64,000 nt of DNA from positions 496,001 to 560,000 of the forward strand of contig NZ_CH672390.1 of assembly GCF_000152865.1 (NCBI RefSeq), written 5' to 3'. Made by a program: the position numbers and the translations under genes. Below the pieces are notes generated by a model that was not told the DNA's origin, did not search any database, and worked only from the letters and a program-made list of their open reading frames with translations. Positions 27,154-37,664 of the stretch are shown piece after piece. This DNA comes from Erythrobacter sp. NAP1 (GTDB lineage: Bacteria > Pseudomonadota > Alphaproteobacteria > Sphingomonadales > Sphingomonadaceae). Within the stretch, counting starts at the first letter, position 1; every line of letters starts with the position of its first letter.

Positions 27154-28196
27154 TCTCGATCGCTCATCTCCTCGACGATTTCGGCATGGGCGGCGTGACC
27201 CGCGCCCTGACTTTGTTCGATCAGCCGACACTCAAGCGGCTTGCGCAATCAAACGTCGTGCCTATGAAGCCGAGCGCCAAAGTCGCACCGAAGCTCGATG
27301 CCGATCTGATCGTGGATCACATGTCCTTTTCCTGGGCGCGCCTGCCGTTCCTCGTAAGCCTTCGCGCCCGCAATCCGGGCGCAAGGATCGTGCATGTGGA
27401 GCACAGTTACACGCGAGGGTTCGAAGCCAACACGGTGACTTCGAAAGGTCGTTTCAGAACGATGATCCAGCTTTGTGCGCTTTTTTTCGATGATGTCATC
27501 TGCGTGTCGGAGGCCCAGCGCGACTGGATGGCTGGAGAGGTCGGTGTCTCGCCAACAAAGCTCCGCGTTATCTATCCCTGGACCGACAGGGAGAGCCTTT
27601 TCGTCATTCCTCCCGCACGGCAGGCTGACGCCCAACCGGTTCAGCTGCTTGCCTATGGTCGCTTCGCAGAGGTCAAGAACTTCGCCTCCTTGATCAGCGC
27701 CATGCGCTACTTCTCGCCCGGCGAAGTTTGCTTGACCCTTTTTGGCGATGGCCCGCAGCGCGGCCTGCTTCAGGCTCTTGCGGCTGACCTGCCGAATGTT
27801 GATGTGTTCGGGCCGGTGGATGATCCGGCGAGCTTTCTCGAATTATGTGACGCGGTGATTGTGCCTTCTCACTACGAGGCTTTTGGCCTTGTCGCGACAG
27901 AGGCACGCATGGCTGCGCGCGCCTTGATCGTGGCTGATGTCGACGGCCTGCCCGAACAGGCTCAGATCGGCGGGCGTATCGCACCTATGCGCACGGCAGA
28001 GGACATCGCCAACTCGATCCGTTGGGCTATCGGTGCCGACCTTCCAAAGCTCGGGGTGGCTGGGCGCCGCAATGTTCAGGGCCAGCACGAACAGATCCTT
28101 CGCCAATGGACCCACCTCATCTGCAGCACCCGTTGGGCGACGCAGACAACCACTTCCCAAGGTCCTCAACGGGCTTTGGGCAGAGCGATGGTCTGA
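27150..28196 (+). CDS. Family 4-like glycosyltransferase
   Basis: This 348-residue GT-B transferase has an N-terminal MGGVTRAL acceptor-side motif. Its C-terminal donor domain has LLAYGRFAEVKNF, LTLFGDGPQRGLL and the family E-x7-E region PSHYEAFGLVATEAR. The ATG overlaps the previous stop (ATGA). It is the last gene of the flippase operon, followed by a strong terminator. The final ~30 residues are low-complexity and do not look like part of the fold. Confidence 0.88.
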   Translation: MISIAHLLDDFGMGGVTRALTLFDQPTLKRLAQSNVVPMKPSAKVAPKLDADLIVDHMSFSWARLPFLVSLRARNPGARIVHVEHSYTRGFEANTVTSKGRFRTMIQLCALFFDDVICVSEAQRDWMAGEVGVSPTKLRVIYPWTDRESLFVIPPARQADAQPVQLLAYGRFAEVKNFASLISAMRYFSPGEVCLTLFGDGPQRGLLQALAADLPNVDVFGPVDDPASFLELCDAVIVPSHYEAFGLVATEARMAARALIVADVDGLPEQAQIGGRIAPMRTAEDIANSIRWAIGADLPKLGVAGRRNVQGQHEQILRQWTHLICSTRWATQTTTSQGPQRALGRAMV

Positions 28197-28317
28197 CCGG
28201 CGCGACGCGCCACGAAGAGCATCGTGAGGGGCTGCCGAACCGCATATGCGACCCGGCGGATCGGTAGCCCCGTCACTTAAGAAGAACGACAACAGTTCCG
28301 ACTACACAGTCACCTTG

Positions 28318-28365
28318 GCCGCTGATCCACACCCCCCAACCCCCGTGGATCAGCGGCTCTTTTTG
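28318..28365 (+). terminator. Rho-independent terminator of flippase/GT operon
   Basis: A perfect 13-bp stem (GCCGCTGATCCAC with GTGGATCAGCGGC) and a C-rich 14-nt loop are followed directly by TCTTTTTG. It lies about 120 bases past the last glycosyltransferase stop codon and before the convergent polymerase gene. Confidence 0.92.
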
Positions 28366-28383
28366 TGCATGTGTTTGAGGTGA

Positions 28384-29646
28384 TCAGGTTTTCGCCGACT
28401 GGCTCATCGATCGCAGCGCGATCCCGATTACCACCAGTGCCGGCCAATAGAGATAGGCCAGGATCTCGAGGTTCTCTCCGAAGGAGTAGAGCACCAGCGC
28501 CAGCGTCAGGCCGAGGCCGATCCGCGCGTTTGGCTGAGCCTGGGCCTTGACCAGCAGCACGCCGAAGCTTGCCGCCAGCGGAATGGCGAGCGCGATTGCT
28601 CCAAGGAGGCCCTTGACGAATAGCAGGCCATACCAGCTGTGATGACTGCCGATGGGCATGTACTCGACGAGGTGCGGACCGTTTTCAACGATGCCATGCC
28701 CGAACCAGTATGCCTCGGTTTCCCACCGGTGTATCGCAATGCGGCCCAAGGCCGCGCGCACCCGGCTTGAATCTGCACGGGCGGCTGAAAACTCGCTGAT
28801 GGCGCTGTCGATCAGCTCAAAGAGTGCAGGGCCAAAGACGCCGAGTGCCAGGACCGCAGGCGCGGCCAAAAGCCATAGATACCCCTTGCCAAGCCGGCTC
28901 GCGCCCCAGACAAACGGGACGATCACGAGCAGCGCGACCAAGGCGAGGCGCGATTGAGAGAAGAGAGCGAGAAGCAGGCCGCCGATGATCCCGACCGTCT
29001 TCCAGCCCGAGTGTTTTTCCTGCATCGCCAGAAGCACGTAGATCACGCCCATCATTCCCGCCGCAGGAGACCACGGGGCGAAGAACTGCCAACGAGGTGT
29101 CCCGGCGCCCGGTTCAATCGTATAAAGTTGGGCTGCGAAGTATTCAGGACCTGATCCGCCAATGACTTTCAGAGGCGAGATCCAAAGCAATTCCGGCAGC
29201 CCGACATAAGGGGCTGCAAGAAAGATCGGCAGCAGGAAAATGGTCTGCAGCCCGAGCTTGCAGATTGCCCGATAGATGACTTCGGCGCGCACATTGAGCA
29301 AAGCCCCGGCGAGCGGGAAAAGCGCCATGAGCGCCCAGCCTTTGGCCCAGCCAATGCTCGACTTGATCGTCTTGCCTGGCCCCAGCTCAAAATTGGCATG
29401 GCCGACCCACAAGATGACCAGCATCGCCGCCATCCCGGCAAGCCATATCCAGATCGAGCCCGGGATAGAGGACGCCTTGGCCTGATCAAGGTAGATTGCC
29501 AGCGCTGCCATGCCTGCGAGGACCCAGCCGAGGGCTGGACCGGCGATGTAAAGTCCGCCGACCAGCCACAGCGCCCAAGTCCACTCGATCGTTTTGGCGA
29601 TCAGGCGTTCGGCAGCAGTTTGCGGATGATTGGCTGTCTCAGCCAT
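28384..29646 (-). CDS. Wzy-type O-antigen/EPS polymerase (O-antigen ligase family)
   Basis: This 420-residue membrane protein has about eleven hydrophobic segments and a long periplasmic loop (residues ~270-330) that contains HRWETEAYWFGHG and GSHHSWYGLLF, typical of the O-antigen ligase/polymerase family. It should join EPS repeats at the periplasmic face. The ATG at 29646 lies 46 bases inside the end of the Wzz-like gene, a long overlap for an operon. It is the last gene of the minus-strand export operon. Confidence 0.83.
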   Translation of the reverse strand: MAETANHPQTAAERLIAKTIEWTWALWLVGGLYIAGPALGWVLAGMAALAIYLDQAKASSIPGSIWIWLAGMAAMLVILWVGHANFELGPGKTIKSSIGWAKGWALMALFPLAGALLNVRAEVIYRAICKLGLQTIFLLPIFLAAPYVGLPELLWISPLKVIGGSGPEYFAAQLYTIEPGAGTPRWQFFAPWSPAAGMMGVIYVLLAMQEKHSGWKTVGIIGGLLLALFSQSRLALVALLVIVPFVWGASRLGKGYLWLLAAPAVLALGVFGPALFELIDSAISEFSAARADSSRVRAALGRIAIHRWETEAYWFGHGIVENGPHLVEYMPIGSHHSWYGLLFVKGLLGAIALAIPLAASFGVLLVKAQAQPNARIGLGLTLALVLYSFGENLEILAYLYWPALVVIGIALRSMSQSAKT

Positions 29647-31028
29647 AGCAGCAGGAATCCGATAAGGATGAAAATGGTGGCGCCCAACGCTCCTGCGATC
29701 ACGAGCAGCGGAGTCGGCGCCGACTTCGAACGCGGCAGCGACGGCGCTTCCAGCGTCTGGACGAGCGGATAGGAAGCAAACGGGTCCGACTTGTTTGTAT
29801 CGAGCCGGGCAAGCGCCGAGCTGAAAACCGCTTCGGCAACGCGCAAGTCGCGCAGCAGATCTGCAAGCCTGGCAGCCTGTTCGACCTGTTCCTCGGCATC
29901 TGCCGATTGCGATGCGATCTGGCGGCGAAGCTCAGCGAGCGCCGCCCCGTGGCCGGTTCGGTCACTATCGCGCTCCGACAGGCTGGCGAACAGGTTCTCA
30001 CGGGTGTTGGACACCGCAAGGTCGGCAAGCGCGATGACCTTGGTGCCATCGAGCCCGGTCAGCGCACCCCCACGGCGAGCGAGGTCTGCGCGCAGTGATG
30101 CTTTCTCGGCGGCCAACTTTTCGATCGTTTCATGAGCATCGCCCAATGTGCCGGAGCGTTCTGCGTGTTCGCCGTTGGTCTTGGCATAGCGGCCGAGCAG
30201 CTCCTGGAACTCCGGGTCGGCCTTCAATTGCATCGCACGGCGCGCCTGCGGCAGACTGATGTCGAGCGTGCTCGCAAGCCGCGATGCGGCAGCGCCGGTC
30301 TCGGCAACGCGCACACGGCGGTCGCGTTCATTTGCCTTGAGTTGGTCGAGAGCAGTGATGCGCCCGGCAAACTGGTCGAGCGAAACAAGGCCCGTCCTGC
30401 CTTGAAAGTCGAGCAGTGACTGCTGTGCTTCGTCGACCTTGCGTTCAAGCTCGCTGATGCGTTTTGAATCGGCTTGCTCACGCGCCCGCGCTTCGTCCTC
30501 GCGCAGCGTGTCGAGAGCGGTGTTGAAGGCCTGCTGGAGCGCCTGCATGCGGATTTGCGCCTGTTCTGGCGATCGTGCGGGCATTTTCAGCTCTATCAGG
30601 TTCGTCTGGTCGATCAGCTTGATGCCGGGCTGCGGGAAAGCCCCTTCGTCCTCACCAGCGATGTTCGCCGCATCGCGCAACACCAGGTCTGACTGGAGCA
30701 GACGCTTGTAATTCTCGGTCGGGCTAAGCGAGGGGGAGGAGAAAGCCGAGGAGGTGTTCGTGGTCGCTTGCCCGATGGATTCTAGGTTCATGCTCGCGCC
30801 CACGCCGGTTCCCGGCAGGATCAGGGTCATGCGGCTGTCGTAGCGGTCGGGGGCCAGTGCGATGTAGGCGAGCGCGAGCCCCCAGACGAGCACAAGTGGA
30901 CCCGCCAAAGCTGCAAAGTAGCGGCGATATCGGCCGACCGAGGGAAGGCCGTCGCGAACCACAACCCACGCGCGCAGCAGGAAACGCGGCGGTGCGCCTG
31001 CTTCCAGGTTGGGAGCGAAGGTCTTCAC
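29601..31028 (-). CDS. Wzz/GumC-like chain-length protein without kinase domain
   Basis: This 475-residue inner-membrane protein has TM1 at ~40-60, a long periplasmic coiled coil (~165-400; for example KRISELERKVDEAQQSLLDF), and TM2 at ~440-465 before a short basic cytoplasmic tail. The pattern matches polysaccharide co-polymerases that set chain length and bridge to the outer-membrane exporter. No Walker motifs or tyrosine tail are present, so a BY-kinase would have to be encoded elsewhere, if any exists. Its start overlaps the export lipoprotein stop by four bases. Confidence 0.85.
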   Translation of the reverse strand: MKTFAPNLEAGAPPRFLLRAWVVVRDGLPSVGRYRRYFAALAGPLVLVWGLALAYIALAPDRYDSRMTLILPGTGVGASMNLESIGQATTNTSSAFSSPSLSPTENYKRLLQSDLVLRDAANIAGEDEGAFPQPGIKLIDQTNLIELKMPARSPEQAQIRMQALQQAFNTALDTLREDEARAREQADSKRISELERKVDEAQQSLLDFQGRTGLVSLDQFAGRITALDQLKANERDRRVRVAETGAAASRLASTLDISLPQARRAMQLKADPEFQELLGRYAKTNGEHAERSGTLGDAHETIEKLAAEKASLRADLARRGGALTGLDGTKVIALADLAVSNTRENLFASLSERDSDRTGHGAALAELRRQIASQSADAEEQVEQAARLADLLRDLRVAEAVFSSALARLDTNKSDPFASYPLVQTLEAPSLPRSKSAPTPLLVIAGALGATIFILIGFLLLWLRQPIIRKLLPNA

Positions 31029-32272
31029 AGCGCGTTGTCCAGCAGGATTGCCGGAGTAACCGTGTTCACAGCATCCGCGACGAGGCCAACCGCTTCGCGG
31101 AAATTGGTCCAGCGGCTGTCATAGCAGGCGATGGCATCGCCCGGCATGAGGTAGGGGTTGAGCGCATCGCGATTGGCGCCGCGAACGAGCTTTTCGATAT
31201 CCCGCTCAATGACGATGCTCTGACCGTTGATTGGATTGCGCGAGATGAGAACCGCGCGGCGGTCCGACTGCATGTAGCTTCCCCCGACGCAGTTGGCAGC
31301 GACGAGCCCTTGCAGCAGGCGAGTGCCGTACGGAAGCGAAGTCGTCTGGTGGCCGATGGCCGCGCCCGCGTTGTTCCCGGCGCTGCGCGTCAGGTTGGAC
31401 ATGTAGACCCGGATGCCCGGAGCGGTGAGAGGGGTGGGCCGCACGAGGTCGGCGTCGAAGCAGGTGCGGCTGGGCACGATGATCCGGTCACCGCTCGCGA
31501 TCGCGACATCGCGGCTGGACCATCCGTGGACAAGACCTGAGAGATCGAATTCTGCGTAGGTTTCCCCGCGCAGCACGTAGATGCGCTGCACATCGGCGTC
31601 GGGGCGGACACCTCCGGCTGCGCGGATTGCGCCTGCGATGGTGCGGCTGACATTGTCGTCGCCGCTGACTGCGCCTTCCTTCAGGCCGATGCGGCTTTCA
31701 GGATCACGCTCGCCCGCGCGCACGGCACCCGGTTGAAACACAGCGCCGCCAACCGAAACGGAGGCTCCCGCATTCTCGATCAGGGAAACCCTCACGGCGT
31801 TCTGAAGCGGTCGTACGAGATTTTCGCTCACCAATTGGCTGCGCAGCGCTCGGGTCAATTGGGCGATTGAAAGCCCGCTTGCTTCGACCGGGCTTTGCCC
31901 CCGAAGGGCAACGGTGCCGTCACCGGCAATCACATAGGTGCCGGTCAGGCGGTCCGTGTCGCCCAGCACGGTGATCTCGAGCCGATCGCCCGCGCCAAGC
32001 GGCGGCGTCCGGTCAAGCAAGCTCGCAGGCGCGACGCGGCGGTAGGTGTCGAGTTCACGCGGAGCCTGCCAGCTGCAAGTCGGAGCGCCGCGTGCGACCG
32101 GCGCCTCGGTGATCCAGTCGCCTTGCGGCTGATCCGAACCGTCCCACGCCACTTGACCCGGTGCATAGACCGAGCTTGCGAGATTGGCAGGAGCCGGCCC
32201 CGCAACACATGCGGAGAGAAGGCTTCCAATGGCGGCACAGGCCAGCAGGCGAGTGTTGAGCGAGAATGGCAT
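31025..32272 (-). CDS. Polysaccharide export lipoprotein (Wza/EpsE-like)
   Basis: This 415-residue outer-membrane lipoprotein has a lipobox LLSAC with the acylated Cys at 22. It has the polysaccharide-export domain (GDRLEITVLGDTDRLTGTYV, VALRGQSPVEASGLSIAQL) and SLBB-like repeats (VSVGGAVFQPGAV, PDADVQRIYVLRGE). It should form the outer-membrane pore. I chose the ATG at 32272 because GGAG lies six bases upstream. Longer in-frame starts at 32284 and 32302 fall in or near the predicted transcription start of the sigma-54 promoter at 32308-32323. It heads the export-Wzz-Wzy operon. Confidence 0.88.
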   Translation of the reverse strand: MPFSLNTRLLACAAIGSLLSACVAGPAPANLASSVYAPGQVAWDGSDQPQGDWITEAPVARGAPTCSWQAPRELDTYRRVAPASLLDRTPPLGAGDRLEITVLGDTDRLTGTYVIAGDGTVALRGQSPVEASGLSIAQLTRALRSQLVSENLVRPLQNAVRVSLIENAGASVSVGGAVFQPGAVRAGERDPESRIGLKEGAVSGDDNVSRTIAGAIRAAGGVRPDADVQRIYVLRGETYAEFDLSGLVHGWSSRDVAIASGDRIIVPSRTCFDADLVRPTPLTAPGIRVYMSNLTRSAGNNAGAAIGHQTTSLPYGTRLLQGLVAANCVGGSYMQSDRRAVLISRNPINGQSIVIERDIEKLVRGANRDALNPYLMPGDAIACYDSRWTNFREAVGLVADAVNTVTPAILLDNAL

Positions 32273-32307
32273 TTCGAACTCCATGAGAACTGGTTGCCCC
32301 ATTCCAT

Positions 32308-32323
32308 CTCAAGGATCGTGCCA
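32308..32323 (-). promoter_or_regulatory. Sigma-54 promoter candidate for export operon
   Basis: On the minus strand, TGGCACG-ATCC-TTGAG carries a perfect -24 box and a -12 box with GA in place of GC. Transcription would start near 32297, leaving a leader of about 25 nt to the proposed start codon at 32272. Confidence 0.6.
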
Positions 32324-32375
32324 ATCGCGGTCAGCGGCGGAAAACCGGGCTTTGCGCAGATTGCGAACCGTCCAA

Positions 32376-32431
32376 TTCGCAAAATGCATCGCGCAAGTTT
32401 GCGTTTTGCAAAGTATTTCGCGTTATGCGAC
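32376..32431. promoter_or_regulatory. TTCGCA-N3-TGCGAA-like sites (putative enhancer)
   Basis: TTCGCAAAATGCATC (32376-32390) and TTCGCGTTATGCGAC (32417-32431) repeat the half-site arrangement seen at 23781-23818; a related TTGCGCAGATTGCGAA lies at 32352-32367. They sit between two divergent sigma-54 promoter candidates and may bind the adjacent regulator. Confidence 0.55.
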
Positions 32432-32470
32432 ACTCGAACGGCGATTATGGGCCTTTTCGGGGGCATTTTC

Positions 32471-32486
32471 CGGCACGCGCTTTGCA
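32471..32486 (+). promoter_or_regulatory. Sigma-54 promoter candidate for H-NOX operon
   Basis: CGGCACG-CGCT-TTGCA differs from the sigma-54 consensus at only its first base. It lies 37 bases before the H-NOX ATG, giving a leader of roughly 27 nt with GGAG at 32511. This is the best-matching site in the window and predicts autoactivation by the regulator encoded in the same operon. Confidence 0.8.
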
Positions 32487-32523
32487 TAATGGGAGACGGA
32501 CCCAATCACTGGAGATGTCTTGA

Positions 32524-33050
32524 ATGAAGGGAATTATCTATTCGGAGCTGGTCGGCTTCCTCGATGAGAAGGGCGGACCGAGCTTTACCGAAGAGGTGCT
32601 TGCAGGTGCGGATTTGCCGCATGGCGGCGCGTTCTCGCGTGTGTCTCGTTACCCATGGGAACAGGCTGTGCAGGTCGTTGCCTCTGCCTCGAGGATCAGC
32701 GGGGCCGATGCAGGCGATCTGTGCGAGGAGTTTGGGCGGTTTCTCTTTGATCGATTCACGGTGCTCTACACCGATATCGTCGAGCGCTACCCGACCGCCG
32801 AAGGCATGCTCGCACATGTCGAGGACCATATCCACGAGGAGGTCCGTGTCCTCTATCCCGATGCCGAGCCGCCTCATGTCGCATCGAGAAAAGAAGGCGA
32901 CGGTTTCGTTGTCGAATACTCCTCGCATCGCCCTTTTGCTCACATTGCATATGGCCTTGTGCAGGGGTGCATGAAGCATTTCGACGATCCTCGATCAATA
33001 AACTGGCTTGATCGCGATCCATCGGGCCAGACCGCCTTTTTCAGGATACA

Positions 33051-33054
<4 letters not shown>
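32524..33054 (+). CDS. H-NOX haem-based gas sensor
   Basis: This 176-residue protein is a stand-alone H-NOX (haem nitric oxide/oxygen-binding) domain of normal family length. It starts MKGIIYSEL, has the proximal haem ligand H104 in DHIHEEV, Pro116-Pro117 (Tt H-NOX Pro115 region), and the propionate-binding YxSxR motif at Y132-S134-R136. The residue five after that Arg, aligning with the oxygen-binding Tyr140 of Thermoanaerobacter H-NOX, is Ile141, so NO selectivity is expected. The stop codon overlaps the start of the sigma-54 regulator gene (ATGA). Stand-alone H-NOX proteins usually control a kinase or cyclase in trans. Confidence 0.92.
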
Positions 33055-34475
<1,421 letters not shown>

Positions 34476-34560
34476 ACGACCAGTGGAGAATGCTGGTGCC
34501 CATCTGGCATCGCGGAGGTCTACGTGCCGCGCTTTCGTCTCAGCTATCCAGGTGGGGGTA

Positions 34561-34636
34561 TGGTGGGCCCGGCAGGATTCGAACCCGCGACCTAGCCGTT
34601 ATGAGCGGCCAGCTCTAACCGCTGAGCTACAGGCCC
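34561..34636 (-). tRNA. tRNA-Ile2(CAU), CCA encoded
   Basis: The 76-nt minus-strand cloverleaf has acceptor GGGCCTG/CGGGCCC, anticodon loop CTCATAA (anticodon CAT), T-loop TTCGAAT, discriminator A and CCA. The D-arm GCTC-AGCGGTTA-GAGC and the anticodon-arm context resemble E. coli ileX rather than elongator or initiator Met, so I read it as the lysidine-modified isoleucine tRNA decoding AUA. Elongator tRNA-Met is the alternative. Confidence 0.88.
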
Positions 34637-34715
34637 CCCGGAACCATCAGCGCGTGCTGTGGCGTTAAGCAGCACGGGCACTACAGCCACATTTCGGCCA
34701 GTACAAGCGGATGGT

Positions 34716-35759
34716 TCACCTTTGTGTGGCGTTGATGATGTCGGCGACATTCGCAGTGCGCACGCCGCGCTTGCCGAGATAGGCGTAGACGTCGCTCAGC
34801 CACTCATACAGCCGCTCAACATCGCGCGTGCTGGCTGCATAAGGAGTATAGCCCGGCGCAAGTGTCGGGCTGTGAAATGACAGGACCAGGAGCGGCAAAC
34901 CTTCATCCAGGGCCACATCGATGCCGCGCATCGCCTCTGCGCTGGTGACGCCTTCCGGAGTTAGAGCGATCCGTTCGAGAAGCTTCAACCGCGAGAAACC
35001 TGAAAAGAAGGTCGGGATATGGCGTTGCAATCGGTGGATGTGCTTACCCAGCATGCGCAGCGGGCCCCAATAGACACTCGTCACAGGCAGTTCGAGCAGT
35101 TCGCGCGCTTCATCCACCCAGTAGGGGGCCAGCGGGTGATTGGAGTAATCTGGGCCGTATTGGGCAGCGTAATCGAACAGTGAGCGCACCGATGTGTCGA
35201 TGCGGATGCCATTGTCCTTGAGGATCTGCGCTGAATGCTGGCCAAGGCCATACCGACCGGCACGATAGATCAGGGGCGGCGTGCCGAATGCTTCCTCGAT
35301 CCGGTCGCGCAGCGCCTTGAACTTGGCGGCTTCCAGCTCGGGCGGGAGGCTTCCGGCGTAAGAGTTTCGTGCACACACTTCCTCGTCGAAAGGCGGATTG
35401 ACCCAAGGGTGAAGCTGCACGCCGACGTCAGCGACCCCTCGGTTTACTGCGTCGCCAATGATTTCAACAGCGCGCGGATCTGTCGCGATTGGCCAGTCGA
35501 CCAGATAAACCGGATGAGCACCGATATCCTCGCAGAACGTCTGAAAGCGCGGAATGGCCTCGACATGACGCAGGCCGTGCTGGTCGCGGGTGAAGGGGCC
35601 TTCCCAATCAAACTCCTCTTCGGTGTCGACCGTTAGCAGTACCCGCTGACCGAAATCAGGCGCAAAGGAAGCCTTCGCCGATGCGAGCGGTGGCTCGATC
35701 ATCGAAACGCCATGCGCTCCGGTATTAACGGGCGCTTGTGGTTGGGCTGCTGCCTGCAT
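34716..35759 (-). CDS. Polysaccharide deacetylase-like protein (WalW type)
   Basis: This 347-residue protein has a NodB-like deacetylase fold in its WalW-type variant. The first metal motif is LLTVDTEEEFDW, the His motif is VQLHPWVNPPF, followed by IYRAGRYGLG and the C-terminal LVLSFHSPTL. No signal peptide is visible, so it may act in the cytoplasm or on lipid-linked intermediates. Proximity to the EPS locus suggests it trims acetyl groups from that polymer, but it has its own transcription unit and I see no sigma-54 site before it. The start codon has only a poor ribosome site. Confidence 0.75.
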   Translation of the reverse strand: MQAAAQPQAPVNTGAHGVSMIEPPLASAKASFAPDFGQRVLLTVDTEEEFDWEGPFTRDQHGLRHVEAIPRFQTFCEDIGAHPVYLVDWPIATDPRAVEIIGDAVNRGVADVGVQLHPWVNPPFDEEVCARNSYAGSLPPELEAAKFKALRDRIEEAFGTPPLIYRAGRYGLGQHSAQILKDNGIRIDTSVRSLFDYAAQYGPDYSNHPLAPYWVDEARELLELPVTSVYWGPLRMLGKHIHRLQRHIPTFFSGFSRLKLLERIALTPEGVTSAEAMRGIDVALDEGLPLLVLSFHSPTLAPGYTPYAASTRDVERLYEWLSDVYAYLGKRGVRTANVADIINATQR

Positions 35760-35822
35760 GGCCCATCGCTATAGCGACAATGTGTAAGCGGAGCCTTACC
35801 GGGAGCCTCGCTGGATACCGTT

Positions 35823-37664
35823 TCAATCTTGCGCGATGGGCAAGGTGAGAACGATGATTTCGTCCTCGCACACCAGATCGCCGCCGCCCGAGCGAGCTTC
35901 GGCCCTCGCGAGGCGCAGGGCAAACCCGGCGCCGAACAGCCCCGCATTGATTGCAGATCCAAGGGGCCGGGCGTCAGCTGCGAAGATATTCTCCTCGCTC
36001 AGAAGTTGCGCAGGCACTTCGCTGGTAAGCTTGGCAAAATCGCCGTCACGCTCAACCGATGCAGTGAGCATCTCTCCAGCTGCGCATCCACCTCCCAGCG
36101 TTGCCAGAAGGCGCCAGAGAAGCGCTTCTGCCTGCTCCGGATCGACGGCGGCCATCACGGCTTCACCGGTGCCATCGGGATCAATGGCGGCCAGCTCGAT
36201 GCCCGACATGCGCGGCCCAAGAACCTGGGCGAGCTGACCCACGGTGCGCTGCGTGAGCGCGGTGAGATTGGCTACTCCGCTTTCAACTTCGATCACGCCG
36301 GTTTCCAACCGCGCAAGGCGGTCCAGTTCTTCAAATCCTGCAAGGATCCGGGCTGCGTCCGCCGCGATGGCGGCTGCGAGCGCGCGATATTCGTGCGGGG
36401 CGTTGCCAAACAATTGCTGCTGGATGACCTCGGCATAGCCCTGAACCGCGGTCACTGGTGTACGCAACTCGTGAAGAAGCTGGCGAATGCGGTCAGCCTC
36501 TCGCTGCGCTGCGGTTTGGGTAGGTTGTCCTGAACTAGCTGGACGACGGAAGCGCCCGACATAGCCTGCAAAGTTGCCACCTTCGGTAAAGCGCGGCTGC
36601 GCGTCGACCACCCATTCGCCGGCAATCCCCTCGGCCCCATCGAGGCTTAGGCTTGCGCCGCTGATCGGCTGCCTGCGGGCAACAGCACGCTCAAGCGGGG
36701 TCTGAACCGCCGCGCTTCCAAGACGGGCAGGGGCCACCAAACGTGAGCCAATCACCATGGGCGCGATTTCACCGTCTGCCCATTCGATCCGGCCCGCCGC
36801 GTCGCCTGCGAAGCCGAATGCGGCGATTTTGCGCGTCGAACCGCCAGCTTGTTCCCCCAGCGGGAGGCGCGGCATGAGCTGATCGTCGTCACCGCGCGGT
36901 TTGCCGCCGCGGTTGCGCTTGAAGGCGGCAATCCGCTCCACCAGGGCGGAGATTTCGCTGCGACCCTCGCTTTGAGGATCGCTTTCCAGTTCGTCTTCGC
37001 CCTCAGGCTCGAATTGCGGCGCCTTCTCCGGCTCTTCTATGAATTCATCTTCAAGTTCGAGCGGCTCAGGTTGAGGGGGCTCTGAAGGGACGATCAGGTC
37101 GCGCTCAACCTCGGCAAGAACACCGGTTTCGGGCGAGGGCAGGCCGCGGTCATAGACGCCCAGTTTCTCAAGCAGTTTCTCGGTCTTGGCTGGCAAGTCA
37201 TTGCGCAGGCGCAGGAAACCGCGCGCGCGAACCGGGAGGCGCGGGATCAGCGCTGCCCAGTCATCATCGGACAACTGCGCCCGCGACAAAGCGGCCGACG
37301 CCACGTCGGGCTCCGCGTCCGCAAGATGTGCGGCCAGTTCCGGATTGCGAAAGCGCCAGCCCGGTTCGCGCACCATGCGCGCGCGGTCAGCTGACGGGAT
37401 TGCCTCTGCCAGTGCATCCATCCTCAGCCACGCGGCGGCGGCAAGGCTTGGATCTCGCGAGACATTGGCTGCACCCATCCGCTCAGCGCCGAGTATATCG
37501 AGCAATTGCCGGTATTGCGTGCGCTTCGACCCATCGCTCTGCGCGCGCTGGCGTAGCACCGTCGCAAGGCGATCATCGAAAAACATCCAGGCTCCAAATC
37601 CATCAGCTGCACCGCTTGGCGGCAAGGAGCCGTTTGCGAATCCAAGCCAGTCACTTGGACGCAA
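35823..37664 (-). CDS. Histidine kinase-like protein with degenerate ATPase region
   Basis: This 613-residue soluble protein starts at a TTG with GGAG 12 bases upstream. Residues 1-200 are helical and of unknown fold. An acidic Pro/Glu-rich linker (~190-235) follows, then a PAS-like segment (~280-375) and a HisKA helix pair with the phospho-acceptor His in LLHELRTPVTAVQGYAE. The ATPase region lacks recognisable N and G boxes (PEQAEALLWRLLATLGGG stands where the N box should be), although its C-terminus resembles a GHKL fold. It may act as a phosphatase, scaffold or degenerate kinase. Confidence 0.7.
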   Translation of the reverse strand: MRPSDWLGFANGSLPPSGAADGFGAWMFFDDRLATVLRQRAQSDGSKRTQYRQLLDILGAERMGAANVSRDPSLAAAAWLRMDALAEAIPSADRARMVREPGWRFRNPELAAHLADAEPDVASAALSRAQLSDDDWAALIPRLPVRARGFLRLRNDLPAKTEKLLEKLGVYDRGLPSPETGVLAEVERDLIVPSEPPQPEPLELEDEFIEEPEKAPQFEPEGEDELESDPQSEGRSEISALVERIAAFKRNRGGKPRGDDDQLMPRLPLGEQAGGSTRKIAAFGFAGDAAGRIEWADGEIAPMVIGSRLVAPARLGSAAVQTPLERAVARRQPISGASLSLDGAEGIAGEWVVDAQPRFTEGGNFAGYVGRFRRPASSGQPTQTAAQREADRIRQLLHELRTPVTAVQGYAEVIQQQLFGNAPHEYRALAAAIAADAARILAGFEELDRLARLETGVIEVESGVANLTALTQRTVGQLAQVLGPRMSGIELAAIDPDGTGEAVMAAVDPEQAEALLWRLLATLGGGCAAGEMLTASVERDGDFAKLTSEVPAQLLSEENIFAADARPLGSAINAGLFGAGFALRLARAEARSGGGDLVCEDEIIVLTLPIAQD

